The position numbers were made by a program, and so were the translations under genes. The notes under the pieces are model-generated. The model was not told the DNA's origin. It saw only the letters and a program-made list of their open reading frames with translations, and did no database searches. From Eubacteriales bacterium (GTDB lineage Bacteria; Bacillota; Clostridia; Christensenellales; CAG-138), in NCBI GenBank assembly GCA_028703645.1, contig JAQVML010000141.1:1-5108 (forward strand): 5,108 bases of DNA, read 5' to 3'. This document shows positions 1-5,108 of this stretch, piece after piece; within the stretch, counting starts at the first letter, position 1, and the number at the start of each line of letters is the position of its first letter.

Positions 1-110
1 CCGCCATCAACGAGGCGGTCGAGCTGGCGAAACGCTACGGTGGCGAGCGTTCCTATGCGTTTGTCAACGGCATTCTTGGCAGCGTTGCCAAAGAGATCGT
101 CTCTCCATGA
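1..110 (+). CDS. nusB: Transcription antitermination protein NusB (C-terminal 35 residues, 5' end outside window)
   Basis: The open frame whose first full codon is at position 3 reads through to TGA at 108-110 and gives 35 residues. They contain NEAVELAKRYG followed by SYAFVNGILGSVAKEI, which is the characteristic C-terminal helical end of NusB. From family knowledge, NusB is an all-helical RNA-binding protein of about 130-150 residues. It pairs with NusE (ribosomal protein S10) on boxA RNA to support antitermination, notably on rRNA operons. Only about a quarter of the gene is visible, so start, length and regulation cannot be judged. Its stop codon overlaps the next gene's ATG (ATGA, 107-110), which suggests one transcript and translational coupling. 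Its place upstream of xseA-xseB-ispA-dxs agrees with the Bacillota gene order. Confidence 0.93.
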   Translation, partial: AINEAVELAKRYGGERSYAFVNGILGSVAKEIVSP

Positions 111-1051
111 GCGGGCTGTATCTGGGCGTCGATACCAGTAACTACACGACGTCCGTATCTTGTGTATCAAACGAAGGCATCGTTTTCGAACGGAGAACGA
201 TGCTTTCTGTCCCGTTGGGAGAGCGCGGATTAAGGCAGAGCGACGCGGTGTTTCAACATGTGCGAAACCTGCCGCCGCTGGTTACCGCCATGCTGGGCGA
301 AATCGACCGCGCGCAGATTGCCGCGGTTGCTGTGAGCGCAAAACCGACGGCGGCGGAGCAATCGTATATGCCCGTGTTTCTCGCGGGGAAACTCGCCGCA
401 ACCTCTATCGCATCTTCGCTTGGCGTGTCACTTTTTGAAACCACGCATCAGGCGGGGCATGTGCGCGCGGCGATGCTGGGGCAGGAGGAGCGATTTTCGG
501 ACGCGCCGTTTCTTGCGATGCACCTTTCGGGAGGCACGACGGATTTGCTGCTGGTTCACCGCGAACAGGGGAAAATCAAAACCATCGAGCGCATCGGTGG
601 TTGTGACGATCTCCACGCGGGACAGTTTGTCGATCGCGTCGGCGTTCGATTCGGGTTGCCGTTTCCCAGCGGCGTTGCGCTGGAAGCGCTCGCGCGAGTG
701 GCGATGGATCGCACCATCAAGCTGCCAGCAAGCGTCAAGGCGCTCAACTGTTCGTTCTCCGGTCAGGAGAGCCAGTGCCAGCGATGGATCGAAAGCGGAG
801 CAGGGAAAGAAGCCGTCGCGTTTGCGGTGTATGACTGCATGGCGCGTACGTTTTCGAAGCTGCTGACCCATGCGTTTGCGGAGACAGGGTGCAAAACCGC
901 GCTGCTCTCCGGCGGCGTCTCCGGCAGCTTGCTGTTGCGGGAGTTGCTGCAACAGCGGCTGAATGCCGAGCTGTATTACGCAAAAAACGGGCTTTCTTCC
1001 GACAACGCGGTCGGCACCGCGCTTTTGGCGCGAGATTATTTTGAAAAGTGA
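107..1051 (+). CDS. TsaD/Kae1-like protein (peptidase M22 / glycoprotease family paralogue), function not established
   Basis: This 314-residue protein has the ASKHA (actin-like ATPase) fold signature of the Kae1/TsaD family. Visible elements are a first phosphate loop LGVDTSNYTTS (6-16), HQAGH with metal-ligand histidines H114 and H118, the second glycine loop HLSGGTTDLL (139-148), DDLHAGQFVDRVG (167-179), CSFSG (215-219), LLSGGVSG (266-273) and SSDN with D299 as the likely third metal ligand. Length is close to TsaD (about 335-345). True TsaD instead carries ETSCDETA at the first loop, SGGHT at the second and SFSGLKT later, so this looks like a paralogue rather than the enzyme that makes tRNA t6A with TsaB and TsaE. 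Older annotation calls such proteins O-sialoglycoprotein endopeptidase, which is unlikely to be the real activity. The start is ATG 107 in an ATGA overlap with nusB. There is no strong Shine-Dalgarno sequence, so translation is probably coupled. The family call is firm; the function is unknown. Confidence 0.88.
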   Translation: MSGLYLGVDTSNYTTSVSCVSNEGIVFERRTMLSVPLGERGLRQSDAVFQHVRNLPPLVTAMLGEIDRAQIAAVAVSAKPTAAEQSYMPVFLAGKLAATSIASSLGVSLFETTHQAGHVRAAMLGQEERFSDAPFLAMHLSGGTTDLLLVHREQGKIKTIERIGGCDDLHAGQFVDRVGVRFGLPFPSGVALEALARVAMDRTIKLPASVKALNCSFSGQESQCQRWIESGAGKEAVAFAVYDCMARTFSKLLTHAFAETGCKTALLSGGVSGSLLLRELLQQRLNAELYYAKNGLSSDNAVGTALLARDYFEK

Positions 1052-1063
1052 CGCAATTTGCGT
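1051..1063. repeat. 13-base perfect palindrome just after the TsaD-like stop codon
   Basis: The sequence ACGCAA-T-TTGCGT starts on the last base of the stop codon and is symmetrical about a central T, followed by a few more T residues. In RNA it could form at most a 5-bp hairpin (including one G-U pair at 1050/1064) with an AAUUU loop. That is too weak, and its T run too short, to be called an intrinsic terminator. It may be chance or a minor processing or protein-binding site. Confidence 0.3.
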
Positions 1064-1086
1064 TTTGAAACGATAGAGTTGATAAC
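1058..1086 (+). promoter_or_regulatory. Weak candidate sigma-A promoter upstream of xseA
   Basis: TTGCGT (1058-1063, 3/6 to TTGACA) and GATAAC (1081-1086, 4/6 to TATAAT) are separated by exactly 17 bases in the AT-rich spacer between the TsaD-like gene and xseA. GATA recurs at 1072, 1081 and 1091. The match is poor, and readthrough from nusB may be the main source of transcript. The -35 half also lies in the palindrome at 1051-1063. Confidence 0.2.
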
Positions 1087-1096
1087 GATTGATAGC

Positions 1097-1105
1097 GGGA
1101 GGTGA
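1097..1105 (+). promoter_or_regulatory. Strong ribosome binding site of xseA
   Basis: GGGAGGTGA lies 5 bases before ATG 1111 and is nearly fully complementary to the 3' end of 16S rRNA. It decides the start. The in-frame GTG at 1102 lies inside this site and so cannot be the initiator it serves. Confidence 0.85.
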
Positions 1106-1110
1106 GCGGG

Positions 1111-2334
1111 ATGGAGCAGGCGTTAACGCCGGTATTTCGCGTGAGCGAACTCAACGAATACGTCTCGCTCGTGCTCTCCAACGATCCGAATCTTTGCGAT
1201 CTACGGGTCAGCGGCGAGATCAGCGGCCTTAAGCGGCACTCGTCCGGGCACCTGTATTTCTCGCTCAAGGATGAAAATGCGCTTGTGCGCTGTGTGATGT
1301 TTCGCCAGCAGGCGATTCGCCTCAATTTTCAGCCGCAGGATGGCATGCAGGTGCTCCTCTACGGCAAAGCCTCGCTCTATGAAAAGGACGGCTCGTTCCA
1401 ACTCTACGCCAACTATCTCAAAAAGAGCGGAGAAGGCGAGCTGTATCTGCGCTTTCTCAAGCTAAAAAAAGAGCTGGAAGATCGCGGGTGGTTTGACGAA
1501 GCGCGCAAGAGGCCAATTCCGTTTTTACCGCGCAAAATCGGCGTGGTCACCAGCGGAACGGGCGCCGCCGTGCAGGATGTTTTGAACATCATCAACCGGA
1601 GATTTCCGCGCATGCCGGTCGTCGTCGCGAGCGTTCGCGTACAGGGCGCGGGCGCCGCACAAGAGATTGCCAAAGCCATCCGCCAGATGAACGAAAAGAA
1701 CGCGGCGGATGTGCTGATCGTCGGTCGCGGCGGCGGCAGCATGGAAGACCTCTGGGCGTTTAACGAGACGGTTGTGGCGGAAGCGATTTATTCGAGTAAA
1801 ATACCTGTCATCAGCGCGGTTGGGCACGAGACGGATTTTACCATCGCGGATTTTGTGGCGGATTTGCGCGCGCCTACTCCTTCCGCCGCGGCGGAGCTCG
1901 CCGTGCCGGAGATGGACGCCGTATATGAAGGCTTGCGTCTGCAAAGCAGGCGAATGAGCCGTGCGCTGCAATCGCGCGTGGAAGGAATGCGAGCAAACGT
2001 AAAACTCTTTGCCTCGGCAAGAGCGTTTCGCCTACTCGAAAACCGACTGATGAACGAGCGGCAATCGTTGGATCACGTGCGAGAGTTTGCATTTCGCGGC
2101 GCAAAGGAACGCGTGACAAACGCCAGAGCGGAGCTAAGCCAAACGATGGCGAAACTGTGCGCGCTGGACCCATCCGCGGTGCTGGAGCGGGGATACGCGA
2201 TATTGACCGACGAAGACGGGCGCGCAATCGGCGGCGTCGCATCGATGCAGACGGGGGAACGGGTTGCGATTCGTATGCGCGATGGCACGGCGGAAGCTAG
2301 GATTGACCAAGTGCGTCTTGAGGCCGAGAACTGA
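1111..2334 (+). CDS. xseA: Exodeoxyribonuclease VII large subunit XseA
   Basis: This 407-residue protein is the catalytic subunit of exonuclease VII, which degrades single-stranded DNA from both ends into short oligonucleotides. Domains in order: an N-terminal OB-fold (about 7-100, with VSGEISGLKRHSSGHLYFSL at 33-52), the catalytic domain (about 125-265, with KIGVVTSGTGAAVQD, GRGGGSMEDLWAFN and AVGHETDFTIADFVADLRAPTPS), a long charged helical stalk (about 267-350), and a C-terminal segment with LERGYAI (358-364). D156, R206, H239 and D242 line up, each one residue later, with the four residues reported as essential in E. coli XseA. The part after D242 is only 165 residues against about 215 in the 456-residue E. 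coli protein, so the shortening lies in the stalk and C-terminal region. ATG 1111 is chosen because of the ribosome binding site 5 bases upstream. The gene lies 17 bases ahead of xseB, its partner subunit. Confidence 0.97.
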   Translation: MEQALTPVFRVSELNEYVSLVLSNDPNLCDLRVSGEISGLKRHSSGHLYFSLKDENALVRCVMFRQQAIRLNFQPQDGMQVLLYGKASLYEKDGSFQLYANYLKKSGEGELYLRFLKLKKELEDRGWFDEARKRPIPFLPRKIGVVTSGTGAAVQDVLNIINRRFPRMPVVVASVRVQGAGAAQEIAKAIRQMNEKNAADVLIVGRGGGSMEDLWAFNETVVAEAIYSSKIPVISAVGHETDFTIADFVADLRAPTPSAAAELAVPEMDAVYEGLRLQSRRMSRALQSRVEGMRANVKLFASARAFRLLENRLMNERQSLDHVREFAFRGAKERVTNARAELSQTMAKLCALDPSAVLERGYAILTDEDGRAIGGVASMQTGERVAIRMRDGTAEARIDQVRLEAEN

Positions 2335-2338
2335 CGTT

Positions 2339-2345
2339 GGGAGGG
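2339..2345 (+). promoter_or_regulatory. Ribosome binding site of xseB
   Basis: GGGAGGG ends 6 bases before ATG 2352, in the 17-base gap after xseA. It rules out the in-frame TTG at 2337, which is next to and partly inside this site. Confidence 0.8.
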
Positions 2346-2351
2346 AAAAGA

Positions 2352-2564
2352 ATGGAGCAGTCGATCAAGTTTGAAGAAGCCATGCAAAAGCTTTCGGATA
2401 TTGTCAGCAAGCTGGAAAACGCGGAGGGCTCGCTGGACGAGATGATTCGCCTCTATGAAGAGGGAATGACGCTCGTGAAATCGTGCGAACGACAGCTTGA
2501 CGCGTACGAGGCGACCATCACTCGCCTCAACGATTCGGCGGAGGGAAATATCGATGCTGAGTGA
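2352..2564 (+). CDS. xseB: Exodeoxyribonuclease VII small subunit XseB
   Basis: This 70-residue helical protein begins with IKFEEAMQKLSDIVSKLENA and continues with LDEMIRLYEEGMTLVKSCERQL, the classical XseB signature. The usual length is 60-85. It has no catalytic residues. From family knowledge, several copies pack on the helical stalk of XseA and stabilise or restrain the large subunit, so XseB is needed in excess. A strong GGGAGGG ribosome binding site of its own is consistent with that need. It sits between xseA and ispA; its last 11 bases are also the first codons of ispA in another frame. The C-terminal tail SAEGNIDAE is acidic and unremarkable. Confidence 0.95.
   Translation: MEQSIKFEEAMQKLSDIVSKLENAEGSLDEMIRLYEEGMTLVKSCERQLDAYEATITRLNDSAEGNIDAE
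2540..2545 (+). promoter_or_regulatory. Ribosome binding site of ispA, embedded in xseB
   Basis: GGAGGG lies 8 bases before ATG 2554 and inside the last codons of xseB. It supports ATG 2554 over in-frame upstream candidates such as the ATG at 2497, whose product would begin with an arginine-rich stretch that is simply xseB read in another frame. Confidence 0.75.
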
Positions 2565-3396
2565 ACGACTGACAAGCTATTCCGAATTGACGGAGCAAAA
2601 GCTAGGCGAGCTGTTGAGCGAGAGTGAAAACGCGCCAATTTTGCAGGAAAGCATGGCGTACAGCGTGTTTTCCGGCGGCAAGCGCATTCGTCCCGCGCTC
2701 TGCTTGGCGGCCTGTGAACTCTGTGGCGGAACGCCACAGGATGCGCTTCTTGCCGCCTGCGCGCTGGAGATGATTCACACCTATTCGCTGATTCACGACG
2801 ATTTGCCAGCGATGGACAACGACGACATGCGCCGCGGCAAACCCAGCAATCATAAAGCATTTGGAGAAGCAAACGCCATCCTCGCGGGTGACGGGCTTCT
2901 CTCGCTCGCGTTCTACGCGCTTTCGCTCTGTCCGCATCCGGACGCGCTCACGGTGATCTCCAAAGGTGCGTTTGAAATGGTGATGGGGCAGAGCTTGGAC
3001 GTCAACAGCGGCGGAGATGAGTCGCTGCTGCGAAAGCTTCAGGACTACAAGACCGGCGCGCTCTTTCGCGCGGCGGTCGGTGCGGGCGCGGCTTGTGCCG
3101 GCGCAAGTTTGGAGCAGCGCGAGGCTTTGACCCGCTTTGCGGATGCATATGGCATGCTGTTTCAAATCACGGATGATATACTCGACTTTGAAGGCGAGGC
3201 GTCCGTTCTCGGTAAGTCGGTCGGCAAAGACGCAGAAGAAGGCAAAACGACGTTTGTGACCATCTACGGTCTCGACGGCGCAAAGGAGTTTGCAAAGCAG
3301 TATGCGAGGGAGGCACGCGAGGCTGTTTTGTCGGTGGGCGGAGACGCCGCGTTTTTTGCCGAGCTGATCAGCTATACGCTGACGAGGAAATCGTAA
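2554..3396 (+). CDS. ispA: Short-chain polyprenyl diphosphate synthase, most likely farnesyl diphosphate synthase
   Basis: This 280-residue cytosolic enzyme condenses dimethylallyl diphosphate with isopentenyl diphosphate (IPP), probably twice, to give farnesyl diphosphate for undecaprenyl and quinone precursors. Motifs: GGKRIRP (41-47, IPP binding), first aspartate-rich motif DDLPAMD (82-88) followed by NDDMRRG, FGEANAILAGD (103-113), GQSLD (145-149), DYKTGALF (164-171), second aspartate-rich motif QITDDILDFEG (204-214) and GKSVGKDAEEGKTT. The two-residue insertion in the first motif (DDxxxxD), with tyrosine five positions before it, is typical of bacterial type II farnesyl diphosphate synthases. 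A geranylgeranyl product cannot be excluded by sequence alone. Length is slightly under the usual 290-300 but all motifs are intact. The start ATG 2554 has GGAGGG 8 bases upstream and overlaps xseB by 11 bases, implying translational coupling. The next gene, dxs, is in the same isoprenoid pathway. Confidence 0.94.
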   Translation: MLSERLTSYSELTEQKLGELLSESENAPILQESMAYSVFSGGKRIRPALCLAACELCGGTPQDALLAACALEMIHTYSLIHDDLPAMDNDDMRRGKPSNHKAFGEANAILAGDGLLSLAFYALSLCPHPDALTVISKGAFEMVMGQSLDVNSGGDESLLRKLQDYKTGALFRAAVGAGAACAGASLEQREALTRFADAYGMLFQITDDILDFEGEASVLGKSVGKDAEEGKTTFVTIYGLDGAKEFAKQYAREAREAVLSVGGDAAFFAELISYTLTRKS

Positions 3397-3406
3397 AAAA
3401 AACGAT
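3390..3406. repeat. Small inverted repeat spanning the ispA stop codon
   Basis: ATCGT (3390-3394) and ACGAT (3402-3406) are reverse complements separated by seven A residues, and the TAA stop sits at the left arm/loop boundary. A 5-bp AT-rich stem with no following T run is not a convincing terminator on the plus strand. It marks the start of the only sizeable gap between genes, 3397-3498. Confidence 0.3.
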
Positions 3407-3432
3407 AAACGTAGCCTTGCTGCAACATCGTA

Positions 3433-3438
3433 TACAAT
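3433..3438 (+). promoter_or_regulatory. Possible -10 element upstream of dxs
   Basis: TACAAT matches TATAAT at five of six positions and lies in the AT-rich gap before dxs. No acceptable -35 hexamer is found 16-18 bases upstream (the sequence there is around CGTAGC), and there is no TGn extended -10. The nearest TTG-type hexamer (TTGCTG, 3417-3422) is only 10 bases away. An extra dxs promoter is plausible but weakly supported. Confidence 0.2.
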
Positions 3439-3468
3439 AGAGAAGCAGAACAAACAGGGATGAATAAT

Positions 3469-3494
3469 CGGGAAGAAAAAACGGGAAGAAAAAA
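3469..3494 (+). repeat. Perfect 13-base tandem direct repeat (2 copies) in the dxs leader
   Basis: CGGGAAGAAAAAA occurs twice back to back (3469-3481 and 3482-3494), and a third, broken copy begins CGGAA right at the dxs ATG (3495-3499). Each unit carries a GGGAAG Shine-Dalgarno-like core. The second, at 3483-3488, ends 10 bases before ATG 3499 and is the likely ribosome binding site. The unit is not a multiple of three, so copy-number change would alter frame relative to the upstream ATG 3460. Confidence 0.85.
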
Positions 3495-3498
3495 CGGA

Positions 3499-5108
3499 AT
3501 GGATCGATATCCGGTGCTTGACAAAGTAAATTCACTTGAGGACTTTAAGGACTTAAAAGAAGGCGAACTGCCCGTCCTTGCGGCGCAGATGCGCCAGTAT
3601 ATGATTGAAAACATCGCGCGTTGCGGCGGACACCTGGCATCCAGCCTCGGTGCCGTCGAGTTGACCATAGCCATGCATCGCGCATTTGACAGTCCGATCG
3701 ATCGAATCATATTCGACGTCGGGCATCAGGCATACGCGCACAAGATCATTACGGGGCGCAGAGAAGCGTTTTGTACGCTGCGTCAGGAAAACGGACTCTC
3801 TGGCTTTCCAAAGCGCGAAGAGAGCGTACACGACCATTTTAATACGGGGCATGCCTCAACCGCGATCTCGGCTGCGCTCGGCATAGCGCGCGCAAAGAAA
3901 CTGCGCGGAGAGCCGGGGGTTACCGTGGCGCTGGTTGGCGACGGCGCGCTCACGGGCGGGCTGGCGTTTGAAGGGCTCAACGACGCGGGTCAGGCGGACG
4001 TTCCTTTGATCGTGATTCTCAACGACAACGAGATGTCGATTTCGCCCAACGTTGGCGCGCTGCATCACATGCTGGTCAACATGCGCTCCAGCGAGTGGTA
4101 TGTTCGCTTTAAACGAAGGCTTGTTCGCGCGCTGGACACCGGAATCTTCGGCCGCTGGCTTTCACGGCACATGGAAAATTTCAAAAACCGGATCAAGAGC
4201 TTTTTGATGCCCAAGCGGTTGTTTGAGGACATGGGCTTTCTATATCTTGGCCCGATCGACGGACACGATATCGGAGAACTTACGCGCATCTTTCGCAGGG
4301 CAAAAGAGCTGCAAGTGCCGGTTCTCGTACACTGCGTTACGCAAAAAGGCAAAGGCTATGCGTTTTCGGAGCGGAACCCGGAGAAATTTCACGGCGTTGC
4401 GCCGTTTTCCATCGACACAGGGGACATCGAAAGCGCGCTGAAAAAGAGCAACTCCAGCGTGTTTGGAGACGCGATGATCGCGCTCGCGCAAAAAGACCCG
4501 AATATCGTCGCAATCTCGGCCGCGATGCCAATTGGTACCGGATTGACCGAGTTTGCCGGACGGTTTTCCGATCGCTTCTTTGACGTAGGCATAGCAGAGG
4601 AGCATGCGCTGACGATGGCGGCTGGCATGGCGTCCTGCGGGATCAAACCCGTGGTTGCGATCTATTCTACGTTTTTACAGCGCGGCTATGACCAAATCTT
4701 GCACGACATTTGCCTACAAAAGCTACCCGTCGTGCTGGCGGTGGATCGCGCGGGACTCGTTGGAGACGACGGGGAGACGCATCAGGGCGTTTACGACATG
4801 GCGTTTTTATCTACCATGCCGAATATGACGATCTATTCGCCCGCCACGCAACAGGAGCTGGTGCATATGCTGGAGCTCGCGATTTCGCGCGGGGAACCCG
4901 CGGCGGTGCGCTATCCGCGCGGAAGCCTGATGCAGGCCGTCTCCGCGCAGCCGGTTGAAAAAGGCGTTTGGGAGATATTGGAGCCGATTTCGAAAAAGAC
5001 GGTGATTGCGACGGGCACGATGGTTGCCGTGGCGATTCCCGTTTGCAGAAAGCTTGACGCGGGGCTTGTTAACGCGCGCACCGTGCAGCCGATGGACGAG
5101 GACCTGTT
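3499..5108 (+). CDS. dxs: 1-deoxy-D-xylulose-5-phosphate synthase (3' end outside window)
   Basis: This thiamine-diphosphate enzyme joins pyruvate and glyceraldehyde 3-phosphate to make 1-deoxyxylulose 5-phosphate, the first MEP-pathway step, which also feeds thiamine and pyridoxal synthesis. There are 536 codons to the window edge without a stop; the family is about 620 residues, so roughly 85 are missing. Visible motifs are GGHLASSLG with H45, FDVGHQAYAHKIITGRR with H76, the thiamine-binding GDGALTGG (147-154) through ILNDNEMSISPN (N177), GPIDGHD (251-257), GIAEEHA with catalytic glutamate E367, AIYSTFLQRGYDQ, DRAGLVGDDGETHQG (H428) and AVRYPRG. AMPIGTG (342-348) has isoleucine where many homologues have a polar or acidic residue. 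ATG 3499 gives the usual family N-terminus (PVLDKVNSLEDFKDL). ATG 3460 is also in frame and would add 13 charged residues, but has only a poorly placed GGG before it. Grouping with ispA reflects the shared pathway. Confidence 0.96.
   Translation, partial: MDRYPVLDKVNSLEDFKDLKEGELPVLAAQMRQYMIENIARCGGHLASSLGAVELTIAMHRAFDSPIDRIIFDVGHQAYAHKIITGRREAFCTLRQENGLSGFPKREESVHDHFNTGHASTAISAALGIARAKKLRGEPGVTVALVGDGALTGGLAFEGLNDAGQADVPLIVILNDNEMSISPNVGALHHMLVNMRSSEWYVRFKRRLVRALDTGIFGRWLSRHMENFKNRIKSFLMPKRLFEDMGFLYLGPIDGHDIGELTRIFRRAKELQVPVLVHCVTQKGKGYAFSERNPEKFHGVAPFSIDTGDIESALKKSNSSVFGDAMIALAQKDPNIVAISAAMPIGTGLTEFAGRFSDRFFDVGIAEEHALTMAAGMASCGIKPVVAIYSTFLQRGYDQILHDICLQKLPVVLAVDRAGLVGDDGETHQGVYDMAFLSTMPNMTIYSPATQQELVHMLELAISRGEPAAVRYPRGSLMQAVSAQPVEKGVWEILEPISKKTVIATGTMVAVAIPVCRKLDAGLVNARTVQPMDEDL

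Noticed and set aside
107..1051. Calling this gene tsaD, or an O-sialoglycoprotein endopeptidase
   Set aside because: Several TsaD signature residues are replaced, and the protease name is a legacy label not supported by any protease-specific feature visible here.
1051..1066. Intrinsic terminator after the TsaD-like gene
   Set aside because: At most a 5-bp hairpin with only two or three U residues after it; expected stability is far too low.
1102..1110. GTG 1102 as start of xseA
   Set aside because: It lies inside the GGGAGGTGA ribosome binding site that serves ATG 1111.
2337..2351. TTG 2337 as start of xseB
   Set aside because: It overlaps the GGGAGGG ribosome binding site; ATG 2352 has correct spacing and gives the usual N-terminus.
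2497..2553. N-terminal extension of ispA from ATG 2497
   Set aside because: The extra 19 residues are an Arg-rich out-of-frame reading of xseB; ATG 2554 has a good ribosome binding site and gives the normal family start.
3390..3406. Intrinsic terminator after ispA
   Set aside because: The stem is only 5 bp, the loop is all A, and no T tract follows on the plus strand.
2602..3453. Long antisense open frame (283 codons) opposite ispA, plus others at 428-952, 744-1325 and 1525-1971 on the minus strand
   Set aside because: They lie opposite genes with clear family signatures, their predicted proteins are rich in Arg/Ala/Ser/Cys with no recognisable motif, and GC-rich coding sequence commonly leaves long antisense frames open.
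1..5108. Novel defence system, mobile element, CRISPR array or phage island
   Set aside because: All genes are recognised core functions in a conserved order on one strand; no transposase, integrase, terminal inverted repeats, spaced direct repeats or compositional break was seen.

Overview
The window is a compact, all-forward-strand housekeeping gene cluster: nusB (3' end only) – a TsaD/Kae1-like (peptidase M22 family) gene – xseA – xseB – ispA – dxs (5' part, running off the right edge). The order nusB…xseA-xseB-ispA-dxs matches the well-known Bacillota chromosomal block, which in Bacillus subtilis is nusB-folD-xseA-xseB-ispA-dxs followed by tlyA-, argR-, recN- and spo0A-type genes. Strong GGGAGG-type ribosome binding sites also suggest Bacillota. 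The G+C- and CpG-rich coding sequence, and the TsaD-like paralogue in the position folD holds in B. subtilis, fit a fairly GC-rich member of Clostridia better than a Bacillus. The class assignment is inference; genus and species cannot be read from this window.

Layout: positions 1-110 encode the last 35 residues of NusB (transcription antitermination), whose stop codon overlaps the ATG of the TsaD-like gene (107-1051) in an ATGA. A 59-base AT-rich spacer with a small palindrome and a strong ribosome binding site precedes xseA (1111-2334). xseB follows after 17 bases (2352-2564), and ispA starts inside the end of xseB (2554-3396). The only sizeable break is 3397-3498. It has no coding sequence apart from a possible 13-codon extension of dxs, and it carries a 5-bp inverted repeat, a promoter -10-like hexamer and a perfect 13-base tandem repeat. 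dxs (3499 onward) is open to the window end: 536 codons are present and the last ~85 are missing.

Functionally, XseA and XseB form exonuclease VII, which degrades single-stranded DNA. Dxs and IspA are early and mid steps of isoprenoid synthesis by the MEP route: 1-deoxy-xylulose 5-phosphate formation, then condensation of C5 units to farnesyl diphosphate. The TsaD-like protein keeps the metal-ligand histidines and aspartate of the Kae1/TsaD fold but departs from TsaD in several signature motifs. It is the least understood gene here.

I see no mobile element, CRISPR array, tRNA, rRNA, phage gene or recognisable defence system. The window is largely an ordinary core-genome region. The points worth a second look are the TsaD paralogue, the tandem repeat and ambiguous start in front of dxs, and an XseA that is short specifically in its helical stalk region.
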